10,034 bases of DNA from an uncultured Mycoplasmatota bacterium (GTDB taxonomy: Bacteria; Bacillota_I; Bacilli_A; RF39; UBA660), in the NCBI GenBank assembly GCA_947643295.1, contig CANRVM010000035.1, positions 1 to 10,034 of the forward strand, written 5' to 3'. The notes under the pieces were generated by a model, which saw only the letters and a list, made by a program, of their open reading frames with translations, was not told the DNA's origin and did not search any database. Each line of letters starts with the position of its first letter. Position 1 is the stretch's first letter. A program made the translations under genes and the position numbers. Below, piece after piece: positions 1 to 6,510 of this stretch.

Positions 1-328
1 TTCCTCGTTTTTCTTTTGGCATGGTATCCATTCCTACTCTTGCAAAAGCAGCACCACAACGATTTAGAATATCTAACTCACTATAACTTTCAAAAGAATC
101 TTTTTTGAAATCCTCTTCACTAAACTTGGGAACATTATTATTTATTTCAATATAATCTTTATCACTATAGGATGGAATTGCTTCGATAGGAACACTTACT
201 TCTTCTTGTTTCTTAATGTGTCCATAATTAATTAAAAGCTCCTCATAATCAATATAAATAGAAGAGATTCCAATTAAAAGGAAAAGAAGGAGATAAAGAT
301 ATTTATATTTTTTCATTACTTTTTTCAT
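1..328 (-). CDS. DNA/RNA non-specific endonuclease, NucA/EndA type (5' part only)
   Basis: An open frame runs from ATG at 328 off the left edge, giving 109 residues without a stop. The N-terminus is basic (MKKVMKKYK) and is followed by a hydrophobic stretch at about residues 8-26 (YKYLYLLLFLLIGISSIYI), so it is a signal anchor or signal peptide. After a short linker comes the conserved front of the DNA/RNA non-specific endonuclease family: YIEINNNVPKF, then SFESYSELDILNRCGAAFARVGMD and MPKEKRG. Family members of this kind usually show INNN.P.F, then Y..LD.LGRCG.A and PTEKRG before the catalytic region. The catalytic motif lies outside the window, so activity cannot be judged. Known relatives are cell-surface or secreted Mg-dependent nucleases used in DNA uptake or nutrient scavenging. 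The start is chosen because GGGTGG precedes ATG 328 by about 4 bases, while the internal ATG at 316 has no ribosome binding site. The gene has its own promoter and follows the terminator of the YhgE gene. Confidence 0.85.
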   Translation of the reverse strand, partial: MKKVMKKYKYLYLLLFLLIGISSIYIDYEELLINYGHIKKQEEVSVPIEAIPSYSDKDYIEINNNVPKFSEEDFKKDSFESYSELDILNRCGAAFARVGMDTMPKEKRG

Positions 329-361
329 TTTACCACCCAATCACTACTCTATTACTCTTTT

Positions 362-391
362 AGTATATCATATTTTAAAAATGTGCAACAA
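362..391 (-). promoter_or_regulatory. Putative sigma-A promoter of the nuclease gene
   Basis: On the minus strand a good -10, TATACT (367-362), lies 34 bases before the nuclease start codon. The best -35 is TTGTTG (391-386) with an 18-base spacer. TTGCAC three bases further on is an alternative but leaves only 15 bases. The -35 overlaps the T-tract of the upstream terminator, so the two signals are packed together. The expected transcript starts near 355 with a leader of about 27 bases. Confidence 0.5.
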
Positions 392-417
392 AAAAAGTTG
401 ACTATTTTGCCAACTTC
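390..417 (-). terminator. Intrinsic terminator enclosing the YhgE stop codon
   Basis: Read on the minus strand, AAGTTG (416-411) pairs perfectly with CAACTT (400-395), extended by one G-T pair. The loop is about 8 bases and contains the TAG stop codon of the YhgE gene (404-402). A run of seven T follows (396-390). This is a standard rho-independent terminator whose stem uses the last codons of the gene. It separates the tetR-yhgE unit from the nuclease gene. Confidence 0.75.
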
Positions 418-2375
418 TTATTTTTTCGAATATCATTTATTATGTTTATTGTGAAGAATACGATAAATATTCCTATTACTATCAACATGTTTGGAACTAA
501 TAAGCCAGACTCAATGCGAATTAATGCTTCTCTTATAATGTTAATTGTATATTTCATTGGTAGTAAATCATTTAAGAAACGAAATCCCTTCGTTACGGTT
601 TCTATTGGGAAAGTACCACCAGCAGCAGCTAGTTGTAAAACAAGTAGGATTAAAGCGATAAACTTACCTACATCTCCTAAATTGATAATTAAAAACTCGA
701 TGATTGCCATAAAAGTATTTGCTGTTAGAATAATCACAATATAATATAAGAATACATTCGTAATTTCAAAGTCTAAGAATAATTGTAGTAATATTCCTAA
801 AACAATCGCAGAAATAGTAACTAGTCCATGATAAGCTAATGTTCTTTGTAATAGATTTTTATTTTTCATTCCAAAGATAGCAAATCTTTCTTCTTTATCG
901 TAGTATAGTACAATATACATCATCAAGCAACCTACCCATAAGGCAATAGAGATAAAGAATGGAGAGAAGGCCGTACCATAACTAGATACTTTGTTTACTT
1001 CTTTTGTTTTTACTTTGACAGGTTCTTTACTGTAGTCTGCTAAAGACTCTACCTTTTTCACTTCTTTTTTCGTTGCTGTTATTTTGTAATCTAATTCCTC
1101 TTTTGCAGATGCCACACTACTATTTAATGTTGTTACCCCATTTGTTAAAGTAGTAGCTCCTGTATTTAGTTTTGTTGCTCCATCATTTAATGTTCTTGCT
1201 CCGCTTGATAATAGTAAAGCTCCATTGTGTAATTTATTTGCTCCTTCATAAATACTATGAATTCCATATTGGATTTGTAAAGAGCCATTATATAAAGTGT
1301 CTACCCCTCCTGCAAGGGAAGTAATACCACTTTGTAATTGTCCAATTTGTTCTTTTAAAGAAGTCAGATTATTCGTTTGTGATTCTAAGTAAGTTAATCC
1401 TTGGTTTAAACTAGTAATTCCAGCATTTAATCCACCTTTACCATCGGCACCAGTAAATAATGCTCCACAAAGTTGTTGCTCTACTACCGTAGAAGATGCA
1501 TTTACATTATTACAGATTTGTTCAATTTGCATCATGGCAAGATGAAGTTGATCACTACCCGTTTTTAAACTACTAACTCCTGTTGTTAAACTATCAACTT
1601 TACTTCCTACTTCACCAAAGGAAGATGTGGCCCCTCTTAACATATCGGCTCCATCTTTTACTGATTTTATTCCTTGATGGAATTCTTGGTATTTACTATT
1701 TAGCGTTTCACTTCCGTTTTTTAATTCAGAAGTTCCACTTTCTAAACTAGATATTCCACTTTTTAAACTTTCTGCTCCACCTTTTAGTGTAGAAGTACCA
1801 CTAGATAATTCTTTCGAACCATCTTCTAATTTAGAAGTTCCATCTTTTAATTTTGAAAATCCATCACTAATGGTATCTAAGTTTTCAGGAACTGATTCCA
1901 CATTTTCAGATAAGCTTTTTACAATTTCAGAATTGACTTGATTATCTAAGTTTTTTTCTACTGCAGTTACCACACTATTGATAATTTGACTTGCCAAATA
2001 GTTTGATTTCTGGTTTGGCGAATAAGTAATGGTTGCATGACGTTTCTTATTCGTAGCAGCACTTTCCATACTAGAAGTAAAGTCATCTGGTATGGTAATG
2101 ACTGCATAATAGTTCTTATTATCTAAGCCATCTTCTGCTTTTTCTTTTGACACGACACTTATTTTTAGCTTTTTGGAGTTCTTGATACTTTGTACAAGCA
2201 CATCTCCTTTATTTCCTTTATCACTATTAACAATAGCAACAGGTAAGTTATCAATATTCCCTTCTCCATAAGGATCCCAATATGCCTTTAAATAAAAGAA
2301 ACTATACATAAATGGAATCAATAAAACAGCTACTAATACTACATATTTAAAATATTTTTCTTTGAATTCTTTCAT
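402..2375 (-). CDS. yhgE: YhgE/Pip family membrane protein (ABC-2 permease-like)
   Basis: This 657-residue protein has the full architecture of the YhgE/Pip family. There is one N-terminal transmembrane helix (about 9-29), then an extracytoplasmic domain opening with the family hallmark Y.DPYG.ID.LPVAIVNSDKG (32-54). A long helical region (about 165-420) carries repeated LxxG heptads such as LKDGTSKLEDG, LKGGAESLKSG and LNDGATKLNTG. The C-terminus (about 466-650) has five or six hydrophobic helices and the ABC-2 permease-like stretch PIETVTKGFRFLNDLLPMKYTINIIREAL. The family includes the phage infection protein of Lactococcus and is related to the type VII secretion component EsaA. The molecular function of the housekeeping members is unsettled, and export of a lipid or drug is only a guess. 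Two cysteines (288 and 303) in the extracellular part could form a disulfide. The start is supported by GAGGGGG, which overlaps the stop codon of the TetR gene 12 bases upstream, so the two genes are co-transcribed. Confidence 0.9.
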   Translation of the reverse strand: MKEFKEKYFKYVVLVAVLLIPFMYSFFYLKAYWDPYGEGNIDNLPVAIVNSDKGNKGDVLVQSIKNSKKLKISVVSKEKAEDGLDNKNYYAVITIPDDFTSSMESAATNKKRHATITYSPNQKSNYLASQIINSVVTAVEKNLDNQVNSEIVKSLSENVESVPENLDTISDGFSKLKDGTSKLEDGSKELSSGTSTLKGGAESLKSGISSLESGTSELKNGSETLNSKYQEFHQGIKSVKDGADMLRGATSSFGEVGSKVDSLTTGVSSLKTGSDQLHLAMMQIEQICNNVNASSTVVEQQLCGALFTGADGKGGLNAGITSLNQGLTYLESQTNNLTSLKEQIGQLQSGITSLAGGVDTLYNGSLQIQYGIHSIYEGANKLHNGALLLSSGARTLNDGATKLNTGATTLTNGVTTLNSSVASAKEELDYKITATKKEVKKVESLADYSKEPVKVKTKEVNKVSSYGTAFSPFFISIALWVGCLMMYIVLYYDKEERFAIFGMKNKNLLQRTLAYHGLVTISAIVLGILLQLFLDFEITNVFLYYIVIILTANTFMAIIEFLIINLGDVGKFIALILLVLQLAAAGGTFPIETVTKGFRFLNDLLPMKYTINIIREALIRIESGLLVPNMLIVIGIFIVFFTINIINDIRKNKKLAK

Positions 2376-2387
2376 AGATATCCCCCT

Positions 2388-2945
2388 CTAATTAAATAAT
2401 CCATCTTTTAATATGGAAGTGATTTCTTTGGTTACTTTTTCTTCATCTAGCTCGCTTTCATATTCAAACATAATTGCTATATATACTTTATATATAATAA
2501 ATGCAGTTAATCTAGAATCACATTTTTTAATATTACCAGAAGCAATCTCTTCTTTAATACTATCTTCGATATAGTTAATAATCTCCGTATCATAGAACTT
2601 TAAAAAATTACTTGCTTTTGCCTCTTTTTCTTGATTTACCTCTTTTACAATAGCAGATACCAAAGCACTATTTTTACGATAAGTAAGAACATAGTACAAA
2701 CTTTCTGATACAAATTCTATGAAGGAATTACTCTTTTTCTTTTTTTCTTCTAATGGTGCTTTCATTTTCTCCAACTCTTCTAATATAAAATATTGAAACA
2801 TAGAGTCCTTATCTTTAAAGTAAGTATAAATTGTTTTTTTCGTAACATTCGCTTCTTTTGCTATTTCGTCCATTGAAACTTTTTTATACCCATATTTGGT
2901 AAATAGTTCTCTTGCTTTTTCTATTACTATTTCCTTTTTATTCAT
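2388..2945 (-). CDS. TetR/AcrR family transcriptional regulator
   Basis: This 185-residue protein has the standard TetR-family length. The N-terminal helix-turn-helix domain is clear at about residues 5-50: ARELFTKYGYKKVSMDEIAKEANVTKKTIYTYFKDKDSMF, with the recognition helix at VTKKTIYTYF. The rest (about 55-185) is the helical ligand-binding and dimerisation domain, which is variable and gives no hint of the ligand. The start is fixed by AGGAAG placed 7 bases before ATG. The YhgE/Pip gene begins 12 bases after its stop, so the regulator most likely controls its own operon. TetR genes paired with YhgE/Pip genes are common in Bacillota. A promoter and palindromic operator candidates lie directly upstream. 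Confidence 0.93.
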   Translation of the reverse strand: MNKKEIVIEKARELFTKYGYKKVSMDEIAKEANVTKKTIYTYFKDKDSMFQYFILEELEKMKAPLEEKKKKSNSFIEFVSESLYYVLTYRKNSALVSAIVKEVNQEKEAKASNFLKFYDTEIINYIEDSIKEEIASGNIKKCDSRLTAFIIYKVYIAIMFEYESELDEEKVTKEITSILKDGLFN

Positions 2946-2965
2946 TTTTTCACTTCCTATACCAA

Positions 2966-2990
2966 TATACTAATTAAGTATACTAGTATA
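2966..2990 (-). promoter_or_regulatory. Probable TetR operator (overlapping palindromes)
   Basis: Two inverted repeats share bases here. TATACTAGTATA (2979-2990) is a perfect 12-base palindrome touching the -10 box and the predicted transcription start. TATACT (2966-2971) and AGTATA (2977-2982) form a second inverted repeat with a 5-base spacer. TetR-family repressors usually bind palindromes of about 15-20 bases placed like this over their own promoter. That this site is bound by the neighbouring regulator is inference. The AT-rich context makes some chance palindromes likely. Confidence 0.55.
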
Positions 2991-3018
2991 GTATATGCAG
3001 AAAAAGAAAAAAAGTCAA
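2990..3018 (-). promoter_or_regulatory. Sigma-A promoter of the tetR-yhgE operon
   Basis: On the minus strand, TTGACT (3018-3013) and TATACT (2995-2990) are separated by exactly 17 bases, five of six matches to each consensus box. Transcription would start near 2983, leaving a leader of about 38 bases before the TetR ATG. The spacer is a pyrimidine-rich run. No other promoter is visible for the two-gene unit. Confidence 0.75.
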
Positions 3019-3233
3019 CTACTTTTTAAAAAATATTCTAAGAATAAAAATAGTAGTATCTGGATAATAGAAAACTAGACGTTTTAAATTTTTTATGACA
3101 CTATCTACCTAATGAAAAAATTTCATCTATTACTGATATATACTAATAAATGGCATCAATAACTACTTAAGAAATATTGGATAAAAATAGATAGAAATAA
3201 AAGAATACTAAATACGATTTATGGAGAAAGATA

Positions 3234-4043
3234 ATGAAACAAGACCTAGAAATATTAATAGAGAAAATAAAAATAGAATCCCACTTTCATAAATTTTTAA
3301 CAGAAGATTTCATTTATCAACTGATAGATTTCGCATCAAATGATACTAAAAAAAAGAAGTATTCAAATGATATCATCAATCCTCTAGCAATGGCTCTTCT
3401 ATTTTATAAATCTTACAATACACTATATTATAAAATGATTCTAGAAGCAATAAAGGATAAAAAGATTATTATAAGTCATAGTAAAAAGAAATCTTTTATG
3501 GATACAAAAGAAAATCAAACTTTTATTAATCTTCAAGGAAATGATTCTGATTTATTTGTTATTGTCCATGAATGTGCACATTTCATCGATAGAAATTCTA
3601 ATCCTATAATCATACCAAACCAATATCATTTTTTGTGTGAAGTGTTTTCCTTCTATATAGAAAAAAAATTAGAACTTTGGTTAAATAGTAGAAATGAGTA
3701 TCATGAGCTAGTTCAAACAAGAAAAAATAATAGGATGTATTTTGAAGAAAAAATGCTAAAGGCTATTGAATACCAATTATTTTTGGAAAAACAATATAAA
3801 GAAACAGGACAAATAGATAGAAATAATCTAGATAGTAAAAAAGTAAAAGCCATAACAAGTTATGACTATGATAGTCATATTGGCTTCGTTAATTATTTAC
3901 TGCGTTATCCCTGTGCTAATATCCTGTCAAGCTATTTAGTAGATAATTCCATAATTCATAATGATTATGATATCACAAAAGTGTGCTTAAATACGAATTT
4001 GTATCATGTCTTAGAAATATATAAAACAAAGAAACTTCTTTAA
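3234..4043 (+). CDS. Predicted HExxH zinc metallopeptidase-like protein, M3/PepF-like core
   Basis: This protein of 269 residues is not one I recognise by name. The centre carries VIVHECAHFIDRN with an HExxH zinc motif (His112, Glu113, His116). Twenty residues later comes CEVFSFYIEKKL, where Glu136 is a good third ligand. That arrangement, and the wording EV.S...E, resembles the active site of M3 oligoendopeptidases (PepF: HE.GH followed by AEVAS..NE). The C-terminal stretch YLLRYPCANILSSYLVDN followed by IHNDYDITKVCL also recalls the PepF tail (Y.YATG.SAAIA..., DYP.DLLK). PepF itself is about 600 residues, so this would be a shortened relative. There is no signal peptide or membrane helix, which indicates a cytosolic protein. 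Lysine-rich helices dominate the rest. The start is supported by GGAG 7 bases upstream. It is the only plus-strand gene, it diverges from tetR across 288 bases, and I see no good promoter for it. Peptidase activity is inference. Confidence 0.75.
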   Translation: MKQDLEILIEKIKIESHFHKFLTEDFIYQLIDFASNDTKKKKYSNDIINPLAMALLFYKSYNTLYYKMILEAIKDKKIIISHSKKKSFMDTKENQTFINLQGNDSDLFVIVHECAHFIDRNSNPIIIPNQYHFLCEVFSFYIEKKLELWLNSRNEYHELVQTRKNNRMYFEEKMLKAIEYQLFLEKQYKETGQIDRNNLDSKKVKAITSYDYDSHIGFVNYLLRYPCANILSSYLVDNSIIHNDYDITKVCLNTNLYHVLEIYKTKKLL

Positions 4044-4081
4044 AAAACCAAATTTATATATCCAATAAAAATCAGAAGATA

Positions 4082-4357
4082 TTACACTCTATGAATACCA
4101 ACAATATCAGAGAAAGATATCCTAGTATTCTTAAGGAAAAGAATTTCTTTTTCATAGCTTATTTTTTGAATGGTTCCTACTATCTCCATATAATCCAGTT
4201 GATAATAGTACTGAATAAAAACACTATCCCCTACTTTAAACTTAGAAAAATCGAACCTTTCTTGTTCTTCCTTTTCTGCTTTACGTAATGCCTCACTGAA
4301 TCCTTTTAAAGCATCAAAAGGAAGAAATTGTTTGGCGTGATCCACTCTATTCTGCAT
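4082..4357 (-). CDS. YolD-like family protein
   Basis: This small protein of 91 residues begins HAKQFLPFDALKGFSEALRKAEKEEQ, the form seen in clostridial and related YolD-like proteins that sit next to Y-family polymerases. A helical N-terminal half (about 5-35) is followed by a beta-rich half (about 42-91: VGDSVFIQYYYQLDYMEIVGTIQKI...ILFLKNTRISFSDIVGI). The biochemical role of the family is not established. It is repeatedly co-encoded with UvrX/UmuC-like polymerases and is thought to be a polymerase accessory factor, loosely analogous to UmuD. Its ATG lies inside the polymerase gene, with an 11-base overlap, and AGGAGG sits 5 bases upstream within polymerase codons, so translation is probably coupled. 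No clear terminator is seen in the 38 bases between its stop and the convergent plus-strand gene. Confidence 0.85.
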   Translation of the reverse strand: MQNRVDHAKQFLPFDALKGFSEALRKAEKEEQERFDFSKFKVGDSVFIQYYYQLDYMEIVGTIQKISYEKEILFLKNTRISFSDIVGIHRV

Positions 4358-5603
4358 TGTGTCCTCCTATTAACTGATTTCTTTTTCTTTGCGTGGAAGA
4401 AGATAAATAGCTTACCCCTCTTAATAAAGCATTATTTCCATACCTTGCTTTCACAGTATTTACGACATCTAACAACTTTTTATCAGAATCCTGCTCTTCC
4501 ATAAAGAAATCCAATTGTTCGTATTTTCTTTCAAAAACATGACAGTAAGTAACCCCAATTCTCCGAATTGGTATATCTTCTGTAATTCGAAAATCATATT
4601 CTTCTAATAATCGTTTCAAAATCACGGAATAATTATTCGTTTCTTTTTCTAATCGTTTGCATACTTTTAGTGGTTCTATTTGATGATTAGAATACCCAAT
4701 AAAAAAACTAACCAAATCAGTATATTGATTTTTAGAGATTAATTGAAGAGTCAAATGATCTATCATTTCGATTAAAATATTTCGTGCTTCTTGATAAGAA
4801 TAATCTCGAAAGAGAATTTGACTGTTGGAAAGAGAATGTGATTTTTTCTTATAATTTTTGATATCCTTTATGGTACAAGACTCAACTCCCTTCGCATGAT
4901 CAATTAAAAGTTCAGCATCTACTCCAAATTCTTTGTATAATAATTTAGGATTACATAAGGAAATATCATTCATTGTTTTTAAGTGAAGCCTATGAAGTCT
5001 TGCTTCTATTTTTCTACCAATTTGCCAGAAATCATGAAGTGGCGTGTAATTTCCTAAATACTTTTGGTACCTTTTCTCATCTAAATAGAAAACTCCACTC
5101 GGAATTTTTTTGGCTATCATGTCTAAAGCAATTTTCGCTAAATAAAGATTAGTTCCAACTCCTGCGGTTGCTGTAATTCCTGTTTCTTCATAGATATCTT
5201 TTATTATCAATTTGGCAATTTCAATTGGATTTTTCCTAAAAAGATTCAAGTAAGATGTAACATCCAAAAAAGCTTCATCAATGGAGTAAACATGAATATC
5301 ATTTTTATCGACATACTTTAAATAAATTCTATAAATCTCTGCCGAATACTCGATGTATTTTTTCATTCTTGGTTTAGCAATGATTGGTTTTACACTTTTT
5401 GGAATTTCTGCCATACGACACCTATTTTTAATCCCCCTACTTTTCATCTTAGGACTAATAGCTAAACAAATGGTGTTTTTACTTCGTGAAGGATCTGCTA
5501 CTATTAAATCCACATCAAAAGGATCTAATCCTCGCTCTACACATTCTACAGAAGCATAAAATGTTTTTAAATCAATACATAAATAATACTTTGTCACTTC
5601 CAT
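4347..5603 (-). CDS. Y-family translesion DNA polymerase (UvrX/UmuC-like)
   Basis: This polymerase has 418 residues when read from ATG 5603. The palm carries the Y-family metal-binding acidic residues: CIDLKTFYASVE (Asp11) and YSIDEAFLDV (Asp109, Glu110). FY in the first motif is the usual steric-gate position. A thumb region with helix-hairpin-helix-like sequence (about 190-240) and a little-finger domain (about 255-360) follow. EQLDFFME at about 362-369 is a good beta-clamp binding motif (QLxLF type). The ending LLRGVSYLSSSTQRKRNQLIGGH is typical of UvrX/YqjW-like polymerases of Bacillota rather than of classical DinB. The role is error-prone lesion bypass at stalled forks. The start is uncertain: GTG 5606, ATG 5603 and GTG 5597 are in frame. 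The AGGTGATG stretch is too close to ATG 5603 but about 8 bases from GTG 5597, which would give MTKYYLCID. A LexA box lies over the promoter. The gene overlaps the YolD-like gene downstream. Confidence 0.92.
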   Translation of the reverse strand: MEVTKYYLCIDLKTFYASVECVERGLDPFDVDLIVADPSRSKNTICLAISPKMKSRGIKNRCRMAEIPKSVKPIIAKPRMKKYIEYSAEIYRIYLKYVDKNDIHVYSIDEAFLDVTSYLNLFRKNPIEIAKLIIKDIYEETGITATAGVGTNLYLAKIALDMIAKKIPSGVFYLDEKRYQKYLGNYTPLHDFWQIGRKIEARLHRLHLKTMNDISLCNPKLLYKEFGVDAELLIDHAKGVESCTIKDIKNYKKKSHSLSNSQILFRDYSYQEARNILIEMIDHLTLQLISKNQYTDLVSFFIGYSNHQIEPLKVCKRLEKETNNYSVILKRLLEEYDFRITEDIPIRRIGVTYCHVFERKYEQLDFFMEEQDSDKKLLDVVNTVKARYGNNALLRGVSYLSSSTQRKRNQLIGGHNAE

Positions 5604-5614
5604 CACCTAAAACG

Positions 5615-5633
5615 ATTATATAACAAATGTTCG
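5615..5633 (-). promoter_or_regulatory. LexA (SOS) box overlapping a TATAAT -10 element
   Basis: On the minus strand, CGAACATTTGTTAT (5633-5620) matches the Bacillota LexA/DinR box CGAAC-N4-GTTCG in the whole left half and in GTT of the right half, 7 of 8 in the GAAC-N4-GTTC core. It abuts a perfect -10, TATAAT (5620-5615), sharing one base. The site lies 12 bases before the polymerase ATG, so LexA bound here would block transcription of the polymerase-YolD pair. A proper -35 at 16-18 bases is not evident for this -10. Confidence 0.75.
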
Positions 5634-5645
5634 TTTCAAGGAATA

Positions 5646-5674
5646 CTAATAGCACAATTGGAAAAAACTTACAA
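5646..5674 (-). promoter_or_regulatory. Alternative upstream promoter of the polymerase operon
   Basis: On the minus strand, TTGTAA (5674-5669) is followed after 17 bases by TATTAG (5651-5646), which is preceded by TGC as in extended -10 promoters. Transcription would start near 5639, just before the LexA box at 5633-5620, giving a leader that includes the AGGTG ribosome binding site. This competes with the TATAAT at 5620-5615, whose start would leave almost no leader. Either position fits LexA repression. Confidence 0.35.
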
Positions 5675-5728
5675 AAAAAGAAACGTTTATACTTCTTTCA
5701 TTTCCCTATATAGTGTCTACTGCATATA

Positions 5729-5968
5729 TCAGTAAATCTCTTTCGATATACTATCTAAATTAGAAGTAGAATCATCCAAAATATAAATATTTTCTGCCAA
5801 AAATTTTAAGTTCCATTCTATTTTAATATCTCATGCTCTTGTTTCTTTCCTAAACTACAAGGATAAGAATCATTTTTTCCTATTTTTTTCACTATCAATT
5901 GTTTCAAGATAAATACTTTGATAATTTATTCATACGTCCTTTTCATCATCAGCTTCTTTTTTAATACC
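5729..5968 (-). pseudogene. Decayed ABC-transporter ATPase fragment
   Basis: The 530-base gap between the polymerase and the small membrane protein holds remnants of an ABC ATPase in three frames. In order on the minus strand they are GIKKEADDEKDV then stop (5968 to about 5930), LKQLIVKKIGKNDSYPCSLGKKQEHEI (about 5910-5830), and NLKFLAENIYILDDSTSNLDSISKEIY then stop (about 5813-5729). These line up with successive parts of a MacB/LolD-like ATPase. The helical segment with KKEEAD is followed by YP..LSGG..QR, where the signature has lost residues and reads SLGKKQEHEI. Walker B and D-loop follow as IYILDDSTSNLDS in place of ILLADEPTGNLDS. There are at least two frame changes and several stops, and the Walker A part is absent. 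It is a non-functional relic, perhaps of a bacteriocin-type or drug-type exporter. The identification rests on short motifs read by eye. Confidence 0.5.
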
Positions 5969-5985
5969 ACAATACTATATACGGA

Positions 5986-6036
5986 GAAAAAAATAAAAAG
6001 GAGCTAGAAAAAATAAATATTATTTTAACTAACTCC
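5986..6036 (-). terminator. Intrinsic terminator downstream of the small membrane protein gene
   Basis: On the minus strand, GGAGTTAG (6036-6029) pairs with CTAGCTCC (6007-6000) with one mismatch. Inside lies a second complementary pair, AAAATAA and TTATTTT, so the hairpin is long. It is followed by a T-rich tract reading TTTTTATTTTTTT (5999-5987). It lies about 100 bases after the stop of the 106-residue membrane protein and would end that transcript before the ABC relic. Confidence 0.7.
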
Positions 6037-6136
6037 ACACAATGTTTACTATAACAAAATTATAGGTCCAACTAAGTCATTAATTATGAGATTTGTTTTG
6101 GATTGATTGTCGATTTTATCTAATATAATTAATCAA

Positions 6137-6457
6137 TTACATTAAATTTAAAAAATGCCCTACAACACCAATAATACTTCCTAAAACAATAGACATTATT
6201 GTCATAGCTACTGGACTTTTTTTATCTTCCTTAGAAACTAAAATAATAACTGGAATTGCCATAAGAAGAGCAACAACTCCACCTCTTAACCACCATAAGT
6301 TGCCAAACCAATTAATTCTAAAGATAACAAAAGGAACTATTATATAATATACAAATGCTGATATGCAAGAATATCTATCAACTTTCATTTTAATCATTGG
6401 TAATACATCTATTACTCCTGCTACTATTCCAATCAATAATGTTAACATGAAATTCAC
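6137..6457 (-). CDS. Uncharacterised small integral membrane protein (four helices)
   Basis: This 106-residue, strongly hydrophobic protein has about four membrane helices: residues 4-22, 30-47 (CISAFVYYIIVPFVIFRI), 56-75 (WLRGGVVALLMAIPVIILVS) and 83-104 (AMTIMSIVLGSIIGVVGHFL). Short polar loops include MIKMKVDRYS and KEDKKS. I recognise the general look of small conserved membrane proteins of Bacillota but not a named family, and the function is unknown. The start codon is GTG at 6457, decided by a very strong AGGAGGTG 6 bases upstream. The ATG at 6448 would be too far from it. The gene has its own candidate promoter and a terminator, so it appears monocistronic. No partner gene is evident. 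Confidence 0.75.
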   Translation of the reverse strand: MNFMLTLLIGIVAGVIDVLPMIKMKVDRYSCISAFVYYIIVPFVIFRINWFGNLWWLRGGVVALLMAIPVIILVSKEDKKSPVAMTIMSIVLGSIIGVVGHFLNLM

Positions 6458-6510
6458 TTATTTCACCTCCTTTTTATAAACAAATTACTATTTGAATTAT
6501 TTATATTACT

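Noticed and set aside
442..744. Plus-strand ORF of 100 codons
   Set aside because: It lies antisense to the C-terminal membrane helices of the YhgE gene, has no family features, and is a by-product of that coding sequence.
3112..3171. Short plus-strand frame MKKFHLLLIYTNKWHQ before the metallopeptidase gene
   Set aside because: It has only 16 residues, no ribosome binding site and no similarity that I can recognise.
3139..3209. Possible promoters for the metallopeptidase gene (TATACT at 3139, AATACT at 3204)
   Set aside because: Neither has a -35 box at 16-18 bases; TTGGAT to AATACT is 21 bases apart, so I could not support a call.
4010..4045. AAAGAA/TTCTTT inverted repeat at the end of the metallopeptidase gene as a terminator
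   Set aside because: The loop would be two to four bases, the stem is nearly all A-T, and a poly-A rather than a T-run follows.
4091..4288. Plus-strand ORF of 65 codons
   Set aside because: It is antisense to the YolD-like gene, which has a clear family pattern and ribosome binding site.
5353..5559. Plus-strand ORF of 68 codons with hydrophobic sequence
   Set aside because: It is antisense to the conserved palm domain of the Y-family polymerase.
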